From an uncultured Oscillospiraceae bacterium (GTDB taxonomy: Bacteria > Bacillota > Clostridia > Oscillospirales > Oscillospiraceae), in contig CAKTPM010000003.1 of assembly GCA_934591705.1 (NCBI GenBank), forward strand, positions 1 to 64,000: a stretch of DNA of 64,000 nt, written 5' to 3'. The notes under the pieces are model-generated. The model did no database searches and was not told where the DNA came from. It saw only the letters and a list, made by a program, of their open reading frames with translations. Each line of letters starts with the position of its first letter. Position 1 is the first letter of the stretch. Of the stretch, positions 9,102-16,833 are shown piece after piece. Position numbers and translations under genes: made by a program.

Positions 9102-9992
9102 ATGCTTCAATTCACCGTAGAGGGTCAGGCCCTCACCCTGTCCTCGCCGCCTATCGCGGCGGCGTCCGTCAACTACCTGGCGGCGCGGTTCTCATTCAGC
9201 GATGACTGGCGGGGACTTTGCATCTGGGCCCATTTCAAGCAGGCCGACGCCGTTTTCGACATCCCGGTGGAGGATGACGCCATTGCCCCGGAGCGGGGCA
9301 TCAACCTGCCCGCCGGCCGCTGGGGCGTGTATCTCCACGGCAGCCGCTACGAAAACGGCGTATTCCGCCAGCGGGTCACCACCAACCTCTGCTACTTCGA
9401 TGTAGAGGAGACGGGCTGCACCCGGGGTCAGGAGCCCTTCCCTATCCCCCCTGCCGCGGCCTCGCGGATCGAGGCCAAGGCCCAGCAGGCCCTGGAGACG
9501 GCGGCAGCCGTGGAGGCGGCGGCCCACGCCGGCGCCTTTAACGGCCCCAAGGGTGACCCGGGGGAAAAGGGCGAGCGGGGCGACACCGGCCCCCGGGGCG
9601 CAGACGGCACCACCCCCCACATCGGGGAAAACGGCCACTGGTACCTGGGCGTCAGCGACACCGGCGTCAGCGCCGCTCAGGCCGCGGCTACCCACGATAC
9701 CGCCGGTCTCGTGAAGCCCGGCGAGGATTTTGACATTGCCGGGGACGGCGCCCTGACTCTGCGGCGGCCGACGGACGGCATCCCCAGGGAGCAGCTGTCC
9801 GCGGCGGTGCAGGCGTCCCTGGACCGGGCCGACAGCGCCCTGCAGGCGGCGGATCTCCGGGGCAAGCAGGACGCCATCTCCGACCTGCCGGAGCTGCGCC
9901 GGGGCGCCGCCAGGGCCGGCGAATTGACGGATGACTACATCAACGGACTGATCGACACGAAGCTGGGGGTGATCGAAAATGGCACTTACTGA
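9102..9992 (+). CDS. phage tail/fibre-like protein with short collagen-like stretch
   Basis: A 296-residue protein I read as a tail-fibre-type structural protein. The N-terminal ~110 residues form a beta-rich module of the kind that begins Firmicutes phage receptor-binding proteins. An Ala-rich helical linker follows, then about eight Gly-X-Y triplets near residues 147-170 (GPKGDPGEKGERG onwards), and a C-terminal helical region. The start at 9102 has GAGGAGGA seven bases upstream; an ATG at 9096 is too close to it. It overlaps the next gene by 14 bases. No head, portal or lysis gene lies nearby, so it is either a remnant or an orphan tail module. The assignment is by pattern only. Confidence 0.6.
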   Translation: MLQFTVEGQALTLSSPPIAAASVNYLAARFSFSDDWRGLCIWAHFKQADAVFDIPVEDDAIAPERGINLPAGRWGVYLHGSRYENGVFRQRVTTNLCYFDVEETGCTRGQEPFPIPPAAASRIEAKAQQALETAAAVEAAAHAGAFNGPKGDPGEKGERGDTGPRGADGTTPHIGENGHWYLGVSDTGVSAAQAAATHDTAGLVKPGEDFDIAGDGALTLRRPTDGIPREQLSAAVQASLDRADSALQAADLRGKQDAISDLPELRRGAARAGELTDDYINGLIDTKLGVIENGTY

Positions 9993-11133
9993 TCAGCTCA
10001 CGGCCATTGCAGAGGCCATCCGCCGCAAGACCGGGGAGGCAGGGACCATGACCCTGGCGGAGATGCCCCGGCGGATCGCCGATATCGAAACCGGCAGCGG
10101 CGGCGGGGACGGCGAGCTGCCTCAGCTTCATGCTCCATCCATTGCCATCACCGAGGACACCCTGCGGATCACGAATCCGGCGGAGAACGGGGACTTTGTC
10201 ACCGACTATGCCGTCTATGTAGACGGAAAGCGCTCTGTTACCACCCGGGAGACCACCCTGACTCTCTCCGGCAATACCGCCTCAAGCAGCCATACGGTGA
10301 CAGTCCGGGCCACGGCGCCGCACTTTGCTGACAGCCCGGACAGCAACGCCGCCTATTGGTGGCACTATTACGCCGTCTCCTACTATGACGGCAGCACCCT
10401 CCTTTATGAGGAGCGGGTCAGAGCCGGCGGGGACGGGACTTACCTGGCTGCCAAGGAGGGGTACCAGTTCGATGGCTGGCAGCCCTCTAATAAAAAGATT
10501 TATGCCGACACCGTCTGCTATGCCCAGTGGTCTGAGACCATCACCTTCGCTAACGCCACCTGGGAACAGATCAACGAGATCTGCACCAGCGGTCAGGCGG
10601 CAGATTATTTCAAGCCGGGCGATACCCGTACGGAGACCATCAAGCACCCGGAATACAATATCTCCAGCGAGATGGAGTGCGTCGTTTTGGCTATAGGCGG
10701 CGAGACACTTGCCTCCGGCGAGAGCGCCGGCATCACCATCGGCTGGCGCTATGCCGGCGGTAATAACCTGAGCTACTCCGAGCTGGGCAGCGGCACTGCG
10801 ATGACCATGGCCGCGAACTGGGACAAGGGACCCAATCCGCCCCGGACCTACCCCTGTGAGCCATATATGAAGGCCACCGGGCTCCCCGGCTCCCGAAATT
10901 GGTTTTTCCCCAGCGTGCAAGGAGTATCCGGCGGCTATCCCCCCTTCGGCTCCACTGATGCCAGCCGCAAGGCGTTCATTAAGGCGGGCCAGAACTCCAT
11001 CTTCATTCTGCGGGATAAAAAGTCCGCCGACTCGCGCTATTATGTACTCTCCAGCACCGGCGGCATCAGCACCAATTACAGCCCCAACTCCATGAACTAC
11101 AATGTCATCGGCATGCCCTGCGGGTGCATCTGA
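9979..11133 (+). CDS. phage tail/baseplate-like protein with DUF6273-like C-terminus
   Basis: 384 residues. The N-terminus (ALTDQLTAIAEAIRRKTGEAG, then the LAEMPRRIADI pattern) is a signature of small tail-associated proteins in Clostridia phages. A fibronectin-like/InlB-repeat-like section follows (DGWQPSNKKIYADTVCYAQW near residues 160-180). The C-terminal ~200 residues look like the DUF6273 fold. Its start overlaps the preceding gene, so the two are translated together. A bidirectional terminator and tRNA-Leu lie immediately downstream, a common boundary for integrated elements. The host-range or adhesin role is inference. Confidence 0.55.
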   Translation: MALTDQLTAIAEAIRRKTGEAGTMTLAEMPRRIADIETGSGGGDGELPQLHAPSIAITEDTLRITNPAENGDFVTDYAVYVDGKRSVTTRETTLTLSGNTASSSHTVTVRATAPHFADSPDSNAAYWWHYYAVSYYDGSTLLYEERVRAGGDGTYLAAKEGYQFDGWQPSNKKIYADTVCYAQWSETITFANATWEQINEICTSGQAADYFKPGDTRTETIKHPEYNISSEMECVVLAIGGETLASGESAGITIGWRYAGGNNLSYSELGSGTAMTMAANWDKGPNPPRTYPCEPYMKATGLPGSRNWFFPSVQGVSGGYPPFGSTDASRKAFIKAGQNSIFILRDKKSADSRYYVLSSTGGISTNYSPNSMNYNVIGMPCGCI

Positions 11134-11134
11134 C

Positions 11135-11170
11135 AAAAAAAATACCAAGGGCGAAAGCCCTTGGTATTTT
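11135..11170. terminator. bidirectional terminator between the tail-like gene and tRNA-Leu
   Basis: AAATACCAAGGGC/GCCCTTGGTATTT stem with GAAA loop, flanked by A-run and T-run, so it can stop transcription from both sides. Confidence 0.9.
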
Positions 11171-11257
11171 TGGTGCGAGCGATGGGACTTGAACCCACAC
11201 ATCCTTACGAATACAGGCACCTCAAGCCTGCCTGTCTGCCGATTCCAGCACGCTCGC
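11171..11257 (-). tRNA. tRNA-Leu (anticodon GAG)
   Basis: An 87-base tRNA with a 7-bp acceptor stem GCGAGCG/CGCTCGC, discriminator A and encoded CCA (11173-11171). The anticodon stem CAGGC/GCCTG closes loop TTGAGGT, which reads GAG. A variable arm longer than in class I tRNAs and the GGTTCAAGTCC T-loop fit a class II leucine tRNA decoding CUC and CUU. Confidence 0.95.
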
Positions 11258-11282
11258 ATTCCTAACGGCGGAATACCCGACT

Positions 11283-11311
11283 ATTATACGCAGGGAATTC
11301 GCTTTTGTCAA
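11283..11311 (-). promoter_or_regulatory. consensus promoter of tRNA-Leu
   Basis: On the minus strand a perfect TTGACA (11311-11306), a 17-base spacer and a perfect TATAAT (11288-11283), typical of a highly expressed stable RNA. Confidence 0.9.
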
Positions 11312-11332
11312 CCCCGCCCGAGCGCTTTTTTA

Positions 11333-11361
11333 TTGACTTTTCCTTTTTTGCTGGCTATGAT
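11333..11361 (+). promoter_or_regulatory. promoter of the tetR-family gene
   Basis: TTGACT (11333-11338), 17-base spacer, TATGAT (11356-11361), about 40 bases before the start codon. Confidence 0.75.
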
Positions 11362-11400
11362 AGGGAAAAGAACGATAAAGCGCCGCAGGAGGTACCCCGG

Positions 11401-12003
11401 ATGTCTGAAAAAATGACCATGAGAAAAATGCAGGCCATGGAGATGCGCAGCCGCATCCAGAGCGTGGCCCTGGACCTTTTTGACCGCCAGGGCTTTGAAA
11501 ATGTCTCCGTGGAGGAGATCGCCCAGGCCGCCGGGTGCAGCGTGGGCAATATCTACCACTACTTCAAGAGCAAGGATGAGCTGGTCATCCACGCCACGGA
11601 GCTGGTGGATGTGGCCTATGCCCGCTTGGAGCCCATGTACCTGGCCGATGACAGCCGCAGCGGCGCAGAAAAGCTCCTGGACTTCGTGGGGCAGTCCCTG
11701 CGCATCTCCGCGGCGGACACCTTCCTCTATAAGTGCTTTATCCAGTCCATCAAGTACCCCGAGCAGGGGGTGCTGAAGAAGAGCCCCAAGCGCACCTACT
11801 TCCGCCTGCTGGCGGAGCTGGTGGAGCTGTGCAAGCAGGAGGGCAGCATCTCCCCTGCCTACAGGACCGAGGATGTGGTGGAGTACTTTGTCACCCTCCA
11901 CCGGGGGATGCTCTTCGAACACCGCATCTATGAGGGCGGCTTTGACCTCATTACCCGGGGCCGGGCCATGGGCAAGCTGCTGCTCGACGGCCTCAGGAAT
12001 TGA
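11401..12003 (+). CDS. TetR/AcrR family transcriptional regulator
   Basis: A 200-residue regulator. The N-terminal helix-turn-helix (about residues 18-60) has the TetR pattern VEEIAQAAGCSVGNIYHYFKSKDEL; the rest is a helical ligand and dimer domain without recognisable specificity. The start at 11401 follows AGGAGGT by 7 bases. It has its own promoter and terminator and sits directly upstream of buk-iorAB, whose leader carries two overlapping 21-bp palindromes. I infer that it represses that operon. The ligand could be an acyl-CoA or an aromatic acid. Confidence 0.88.
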   Translation: MSEKMTMRKMQAMEMRSRIQSVALDLFDRQGFENVSVEEIAQAAGCSVGNIYHYFKSKDELVIHATELVDVAYARLEPMYLADDSRSGAEKLLDFVGQSLRISAADTFLYKCFIQSIKYPEQGVLKKSPKRTYFRLLAELVELCKQEGSISPAYRTEDVVEYFVTLHRGMLFEHRIYEGGFDLITRGRAMGKLLLDGLRN

Positions 12004-12017
12004 ATACCTGCCGGGAA

Positions 12018-12058
12018 ACCCGTTTGGCGGATCAGTCAGCCAGACGGGTCTCTTTTTG
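12018..12058 (+). terminator. terminator after the tetR-family gene
   Basis: ACCCGTtTGGC/GCCAgACGGGT stem with one mismatch, followed by CTCTTTTTG. Confidence 0.8.
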
Positions 12059-12096
12059 TATAGGTACACAAGTTTTTACCCGCCCCCAAAAGCCCA

Positions 12097-12125
12097 TTGA
12101 CAAACCCAGCCGAGGGTGCCATAAT
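12097..12125 (+). promoter_or_regulatory. promoter of buk-iorA-iorB
   Basis: Perfect TTGACA (12097-12102), 17-base spacer, CATAAT (12120-12125). Start of transcription is expected near 12132. Confidence 0.75.
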
Positions 12126-12133
12126 GAAGTAAA

Positions 12134-12166
12134 TTCACCAAATAGTTCGGTGAAACATTTACCGAA
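12134..12166. promoter_or_regulatory. predicted operator: two overlapping palindromes at the buk transcription start
   Basis: TTCACC(12134-12139)...GGTGAA(12149-12154) and TTCGGT(12146-12151)...ACCGAA(12161-12166) are two 21-bp inverted repeats with the same 9-base spacing, offset by 12 bp. They start just after the predicted +1, where a bound TetR-type dimer would block transcription. Binding by the adjacent regulator is inferred. Confidence 0.65.
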
Positions 12167-12184
12167 GTCAAAGGGAGGCTGCCT

Positions 12185-13240
12185 ATGAAGGTACTGATCG
12201 TCAACCCCGGTGCCACCAGCACCAAGATCGCGGTTTTTGAGGAGGAAAAGGAGCTTTTCAAGGTGGGCATCGACCACTCCGCTGAGGAGCTCAACCGCTT
12301 TGAGCGCATCATCGACCAGGCGGACTTCCGCCGGGAGGCCATTTTAGAGGCCATCACCGCCGCCGGCTATCAGCTCAGCGACTTTGACGCGGTGTGCGGC
12401 CGGGGCGGGCTCTACCGGCCCATCCCCTCGGGCACCTACGCCGTCAACGACCGGGTGATGGCGGATGTGGAGGCGGCCCCTTACGGCGAGCACGCCTCCA
12501 ACCTGGGCGCGTATCTGGCCAAGAAACTCGGCGACATGGTGGGCATCCCCGCCTTTTTCGTGGATCCGGTGTGCGTGGACGAGATGACCGAGGTGGCCCA
12601 TGTCAGCGGCTTCCGGGAGTTCCGGCGCCTGAGCCTGTTCCACGCCCTGAACCAGAAGGCCACCGCCCGCAAGGCGGCGGCGCAGTTGGGCAAGCGCTAT
12701 GAGGAGGCCCGGCTCATCGTGTGCCACTTAGGCGGCGGCGTGTCTGTGGCCGCCCACGACCGGGGCCGGGTGGTGGATGTCTTCAATGTCAAGGACGAGG
12801 GCGCCATGGGCTTAGACCGGGGCGGCTCGCTGCCGGTGAACGCCCTTATCAACTACTGCTATTCCGGCAGGACCAAGGAGGAGGTCAAGCGCATTCTGGG
12901 CCGCCAGAGCGGCATGTTCTCCTATGTGGGCACCACGGATTTCCGGGTGATCTGCGCCCGGATGGCGGAGGGCGACGCCGCATGCACCGCCGCCTATGAG
13001 GCCCTGGTCTATCAGCTGGCAAAGGACATCGGCGCCATGGCCGCCGTGCTGCACTTCGATGTGGACGCCATCGTCTACACCGCCGGCATGGCCTATAATG
13101 AAAAGTTCTGTGAGGATATCACCGCCTATGTGGGGAAGCTGGCCCCCATCATCCGCCTGCCCGGCGAGGAAGAGATGCGCTCCCTGGCGGAGGGTGCCCT
13201 GCGGGTGCTCCACGGCCAGCAGAAGGCCAGCGAATATTGA
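12185..13240 (+). CDS. buk: butyrate kinase-like acyl kinase
   Basis: A 351-residue member of the acetate/butyrate kinase (ASKHA) family, interconverting acyl phosphate plus ADP and acid plus ATP. The N-terminal VNPGATSTK phosphate-binding motif, CGRGGLYRPIPSG segment and HLGGGVSVAAH motif (about 180-190) are intact, and the length fits Buk rather than AckA. It starts 8 bases after AGGGAGG. It is first in an operon with both subunits of indolepyruvate:ferredoxin oxidoreductase, so the true acid may be aryl- or branched-chain rather than butyrate. No phosphotransacylase gene is nearby. Confidence 0.88.
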   Translation: MKVLIVNPGATSTKIAVFEEEKELFKVGIDHSAEELNRFERIIDQADFRREAILEAITAAGYQLSDFDAVCGRGGLYRPIPSGTYAVNDRVMADVEAAPYGEHASNLGAYLAKKLGDMVGIPAFFVDPVCVDEMTEVAHVSGFREFRRLSLFHALNQKATARKAAAQLGKRYEEARLIVCHLGGGVSVAAHDRGRVVDVFNVKDEGAMGLDRGGSLPVNALINYCYSGRTKEEVKRILGRQSGMFSYVGTTDFRVICARMAEGDAACTAAYEALVYQLAKDIGAMAAVLHFDVDAIVYTAGMAYNEKFCEDITAYVGKLAPIIRLPGEEEMRSLAEGALRVLHGQQKASEY

Positions 13241-13291
13241 GCAAGAAACGATAAGTGATAATAATAAATAACATGAAAGGTGGAATTCAGC

Positions 13292-15064
13292 ATGAAACAT
13301 TTGATGTCCGGTAACGAGGCCATTGCCCGTGGCATCTACGAAGCCGGTATCAAGGTCGCCTCCGCTTATCCCGGAACGCCCAGCACCGAGATCCTGGAAA
13401 ACCTGCCCCAGTATAAGGACAGCTTATATTGCGAGTGGGCGCCCAATGAGAAGGTAGCCACCGAGGTGGCCTACGGCGCTTCCGTGGCGGGCAGCCGCAG
13501 CGTGACCACCATGAAGATGGTGGGCCTGAATGTGGCGGCGGACCCCCTGTTCACCGCCGGTTACCTGGGGGTAGGCGGCGCCTACATCCTGGTGAACGCC
13601 GATGACCCCTCCTGCCACAGCTCCCAGAACGAGCAGGACAACCGCCACTATGCCCGGGCCGCCAAGATCGCCTGCATCGAGCCCTCCGACCCCCAGGAGT
13701 GCAAGGACTTCGTGGCCCTGGCCTGTGAGGTGTCCGAGCAGTTCGACACCCCGGTGCTCTACCGCACCACAACCCGGGTGAACCACTCCAAGGGCCTGGT
13801 GGAGTTCGGCGAGCGGGTGGAGGTAGCCGCCAAGCCCTATGCCCGCAACACCCGCAAGTTCGTGTGCGTGCCCGCCAACGCCTATCTCAACCACCCGCTG
13901 GTGGAGGAGCGCCTGGTAAAGCTGGCCGAGTACGGCTGCACCACCGCCCTGGAAAACGGCCTGAACAAGCTGGAGCTGGGCGACGGCAAGCTCGGCGTCA
14001 TCACCGCCGGCATCTCCTATACCTATGCCAAGGAGGTCTTCCCGGAGGGCACCTCCTTCCTGAAGCTGGGCCTCACCTTCCCCCTGCCCATGAAGCTCAT
14101 CGCCGAGTTCGCCGCCAAGGTGGAGAAGCTCTACATCATCGAGGAGCTGGAGGGCTTCATGGAGGATCAGATCAAGGCCGCCGGCATCCCCTGCGTGGGC
14201 AAGGAGCTCATCGGCAATATGTACGAGCTCAACACCCAGCTGGTCCGCGAGCGCATCTTCGGCGTAAAGCCCGAGTGCATCGTCCCCGATCAGCCCCTGG
14301 CCAAGCGGCCCCCCGCCCTGTGCCCCGGCTGCCCCCACCGCGGCTTCTTCTACACCCTCAGCAAGAACAAGAACTATGTGGTCACCGGCGACATCGGCTG
14401 CTACACCCTGGGTGTAGCACCCCCGCTGAACTGCATGGATGTGTGCATCTGCATGGGCGGCGGCTTCTCCGCCGGCATGGGCATGGCCAAGTCCTTCCAG
14501 CAGGAGGGCGTCACCGACAAGGTGATCTTCGGCGTGGTGGGCGACTCCACCTTCTTCCACTCCGGCATGACCGGCGCCGCCGAGATCATCTGGAACAACG
14601 GCCGCATGATCCCCTGCGTGCTGGATAACCGCATCACCGGCATGACCGGCCATCAGGACAACCCCGGCTCCGGCTACACCCTCCAGGGCGACCCCTCCGC
14701 CATGCTCAGCGTGGAGAAGATCTTCACCGCCTACGGCTTTGAGCCGGTGCTCACCGTGGATCCCCAGGATCTCACCGCCATGAAGAACACCGTGGATGCT
14801 GCCGTGGCCGCTCTTAACGAGGGCCGCCACCCCGCCATCGTCACCCGCCGGCCCTGCCTGCTCATCAAGCGCGAGAAGCACGAAAAGGGCCTGTGCCGCG
14901 TGAACGCCGACAAGTGCCGCTCCTGCAAGAGCTGCCTGAAGGTGGGCTGCGCCGCCGTGTCCATGAAGGACGGCAAGGCATTCATTGATGCTACGCAGTG
15001 TGTGGGCTGCACCGTCTGCGCCCAGGCCTGCCCCTTTGACGCCATCGAGAAGGAGGAGAAGTAA
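13292..15064 (+). CDS. iorA: indolepyruvate:ferredoxin oxidoreductase, alpha subunit
   Basis: 590 residues. Catalyses thiamine-diphosphate-dependent oxidation of indolepyruvate and other arylpyruvates to aryl-acetyl-CoA with ferredoxin reduction, using the beta subunit downstream. It has the pyrimidine-binding domain (SAYPGTPSTEILE near the start), the TPP domain with GDIGCYTLG (about 365-375), and two C-terminal 4Fe-4S motifs (CRSCKSCLKVGC and CVGCTVCAQACP). The ATG at 13292 has AAAGGTGG at ideal distance; a GTG four codons earlier overlaps that site. The one-base gap to iorB indicates tight coupling. Confidence 0.93.
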   Translation: MKHLMSGNEAIARGIYEAGIKVASAYPGTPSTEILENLPQYKDSLYCEWAPNEKVATEVAYGASVAGSRSVTTMKMVGLNVAADPLFTAGYLGVGGAYILVNADDPSCHSSQNEQDNRHYARAAKIACIEPSDPQECKDFVALACEVSEQFDTPVLYRTTTRVNHSKGLVEFGERVEVAAKPYARNTRKFVCVPANAYLNHPLVEERLVKLAEYGCTTALENGLNKLELGDGKLGVITAGISYTYAKEVFPEGTSFLKLGLTFPLPMKLIAEFAAKVEKLYIIEELEGFMEDQIKAAGIPCVGKELIGNMYELNTQLVRERIFGVKPECIVPDQPLAKRPPALCPGCPHRGFFYTLSKNKNYVVTGDIGCYTLGVAPPLNCMDVCICMGGGFSAGMGMAKSFQQEGVTDKVIFGVVGDSTFFHSGMTGAAEIIWNNGRMIPCVLDNRITGMTGHQDNPGSGYTLQGDPSAMLSVEKIFTAYGFEPVLTVDPQDLTAMKNTVDAAVAALNEGRHPAIVTRRPCLLIKREKHEKGLCRVNADKCRSCKSCLKVGCAAVSMKDGKAFIDATQCVGCTVCAQACPFDAIEKEEK

Positions 15065-15065
15065 G

Positions 15066-15653
15066 ATGTCCGATATCAAGAGTGTGCTGCTGTGCGGCGT
15101 AGGCGGTCAGGGCGCCATCCTGATCTCCAAGATCATGACCAACGGCTTCATGAAGGCCGGCTACGATGTCAAGCAGAGCGAGGTCCACGGCATGGCCCAG
15201 CGGGGCGGCAGCGTGTCCACCCAGGTCCGCTGGGGCAAGAAGGTCTATGCCCCCGTGTTCGGCCGGGGTGAGGCGGATATCCTCGTGGCCCTGGAGAAGA
15301 TGGAGGCCGTGCGCTATGCCGAGTTTTTGAAGCCCACGGGCGTGGCCGTTGTCAACGACTATGAGATGAACTCCCTCACCATCGCCGCCGGCCAGGAGGA
15401 ATATCCCGCCGGTTGCCTGGAGGCCATGCAGAAGAATTTCCGCACCATCGCCGTAAAGGCCGGTGAGATCGCCATCGAGCTGGGCAACGCCAAGTGCATG
15501 AATGTGGTGCTCTTCGGCGCCATGTGCGACGCCCTGGGCTGCCCGGAGATCAACTGGGAGGAAATCGTGGCCGAGACCGTCCCCGCCAAGGTCAAGGACC
15601 TGAATCTGGCCGCCTTCCGTGCCGGCCGGGAGGCCGCCCGCGCCGCCCAATAA
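15066..15653 (+). CDS. iorB: indolepyruvate:ferredoxin oxidoreductase, beta subunit
   Basis: A 195-residue gamma-type oxidoreductase domain that binds CoA and completes the IorA active site. The family N-terminus (VLLCGVGGQGAILISKI) and the conserved SEVHGMAQRGGSV segment near residues 40-52 are clear. It begins one base after the iorA stop, with the ribosome site inside the iorA end. Together with buk it suggests fermentation of aromatic amino-acid-derived keto acids. A hairpin terminator follows 60 bases later. Confidence 0.93.
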   Translation: MSDIKSVLLCGVGGQGAILISKIMTNGFMKAGYDVKQSEVHGMAQRGGSVSTQVRWGKKVYAPVFGRGEADILVALEKMEAVRYAEFLKPTGVAVVNDYEMNSLTIAAGQEEYPAGCLEAMQKNFRTIAVKAGEIAIELGNAKCMNVVLFGAMCDALGCPEINWEEIVAETVPAKVKDLNLAAFRAGREAARAAQ

Positions 15654-15714
15654 TGGGCAGGCGGCGGCAAAAGCCGGCAAAGGGCGCATGGATGCGCTGA
15701 AAAATCCGATACCG

Positions 15715-15750
15715 CCGGGCGCGCCTGCACAGCAGGCGCGCCCGGTTTTT
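15715..15750 (+). terminator. terminator after iorB (repeat copy 1)
   Basis: Perfect 14-bp stem CCGGGCGCGCCTGC/GCAGGCGCGCCCGG with ACA loop, then TTTTT. The same hairpin recurs at 16707. Confidence 0.9.
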
Positions 15751-15763
15751 GCCCCCGCCATGA
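15716..15763 (+). repeat. direct repeat, left copy, flanking the DUF2975/HTH cassette
   Basis: 36 identical bases covering the hairpin and T-run (15716-15751), then ccccgccatga-type sequence also shared with 16707-16755 apart from one inserted base. The two copies are 991 bases apart and bracket the cassette. Confidence 0.85.
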
Positions 15764-15816
15764 TGCGGGCTCTTTTCCCAACAATCCAAGTTTTATCGTA
15801 TAACATTAAAAATATA

Positions 15817-15845
15817 TTGACAAATGATAAAATCAGTGGTATCTT
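15817..15845 (+). promoter_or_regulatory. promoter of the DUF2975/HTH pair
   Basis: Perfect TTGACA (15817-15822), 17-base spacer, TATCTT (15840-15845), in a markedly AT-rich stretch. Confidence 0.65.
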
Positions 15846-15895
15846 ACCCCCAGAACACATCCATAAAACGATTGATACGGAAGGAGCATTTGATT

Positions 15896-16468
15896 ATGGA
15901 ATGCAGTAAAAAATCCAAAAGCATTATCGGGGCCACTTTGCTTTTAACAAAGGCGTTTGAAATTCTCCACTGGGTCGGCACCGCCTCGATGCTCGCCCTC
16001 GGAATATGCTCCGTTGCGGGGCGGCGATGGCTGCAAGACCTGCTGGAGGACAGAGCAGACGAATTCGGAACCGAACTCAGCTCTTACGGTTTTGAGATCA
16101 CGGTCGCCGATTCTGACGGTGCGGTAAATATGACGGCGGTACTCCTGTTTTCCATTGCCGCGCTGATGATTTTCTCGCTCGTGGCAATGATCTTCCGGAA
16201 CATGTATCTGATCACGAAGAATGCGAAAAACAGTACGCCTTTTCATGCGGATAACATCCGTATGTTGAAGGAGATCGGCATCTTCTCCATCTCCGTTCCC
16301 GTCGTCGGCCTGCTGATGAGCACGGTGGCACGCCTCGTTATTGGTGTGGATGCTGTGGAGACCAGCGTAAATATGTACGGGCTTTCCATGGGGCTCATCA
16401 TCCTTTGCCTCACGCAGTTTTTCCTCCACGGGGCAAAACTGGAAGAAGATGTTGATGGGCTTCTGTGA
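15896..16468 (+). CDS. DUF2975 family membrane protein
   Basis: A 190-residue integral membrane protein with four hydrophobic helices (about residues 22-42, 80-102, 125-148 and 160-178) and a short extracytoplasmic segment after helix one. This is the layout of DUF2975 proteins, which are almost always paired with a small YozG-type HTH regulator as here. The function is unknown; signalling from membrane to regulator has been suggested only by context. The start at 15896 follows AAGGAG. Codon use is visibly more AT-rich than in the neighbours, and the unit is bounded by direct repeats, pointing to acquisition. Confidence 0.82.
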   Translation: MECSKKSKSIIGATLLLTKAFEILHWVGTASMLALGICSVAGRRWLQDLLEDRADEFGTELSSYGFEITVADSDGAVNMTAVLLFSIAALMIFSLVAMIFRNMYLITKNAKNSTPFHADNIRMLKEIGIFSISVPVVGLLMSTVARLVIGVDAVETSVNMYGLSMGLIILCLTQFFLHGAKLEEDVDGLL

Positions 16469-16485
16469 AGGAGGGTTCACATCCG

Positions 16486-16692
16486 ATGGGAAAGATCATT
16501 CTGCGGTTAGACCGGATGATGGTGGAGCGCAAGATGTCGCTGAATGAGCTGGCGGCGCGAGTGGGCATTTCTAATGTCAATATGTCAAAAATTAAGAACA
16601 ACCGCGTCACTGCGATCCGCTTTTCGACCCTTGCGGCCATATGCGATGCCCTCAACTGCGAAGCCGGCGATATTCTGGAATACCAAAAATGA
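16486..16692 (+). CDS. small HTH regulator, Cro/CI (YozG-like)
   Basis: A 68-residue protein that is almost entirely an XRE-type helix-turn-helix, with the YozG/YdaS-like pattern SLNELAARVGISNVNMSKIKNN and an ending of ICDALNCEAGDILEY. Relatives of this size act as DNA-binding partners of DUF2975 membrane proteins. The ATG at 16486 has AAGGAGG 11 bases upstream; an earlier GTG overlapping the previous stop is possible but would obscure that site. The gene lies 17 bases after its partner and just before the right-hand copy of the flanking repeat. Confidence 0.85.
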   Translation: MGKIILRLDRMMVERKMSLNELAARVGISNVNMSKIKNNRVTAIRFSTLAAICDALNCEAGDILEYQK

Positions 16693-16706
16693 AAAACTGG
16701 CCGTTT

Positions 16707-16742
16707 CGGGCGCGCCTGCACAGCAGGCGCGCCCGGTTTTTG
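16707..16742 (+). terminator. terminator after the HTH gene (repeat copy 2)
   Basis: Same hairpin as at 15715: CGGGCGCGCCTGC, ACA loop, GCAGGCGCGCCCG(G), TTTTT. Confidence 0.9.
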
Positions 16743-16755
16743 TCCCCCGCCATGA
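16707..16755 (+). repeat. direct repeat, right copy, flanking the DUF2975/HTH cassette
   Basis: Identical to 15716-15751 over 36 bases and then matching 15752-15763 apart from one inserted T. It marks the right border of the cassette. Confidence 0.85.
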
Positions 16756-16833
16756 CGGAAAAGGCATCCGGCCCTGTCACCTTTTATCCCGGAGCCGGCA
16801 AAGGGGCTGCCATAGCCGCGTTTCTTAATACGG

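Noticed and set aside
9979..11133. Target protein of a diversity-generating retroelement
   Set aside because: The C-terminus lacks the usual variable-repeat ending, and there is no template repeat or reverse transcriptase nearby.
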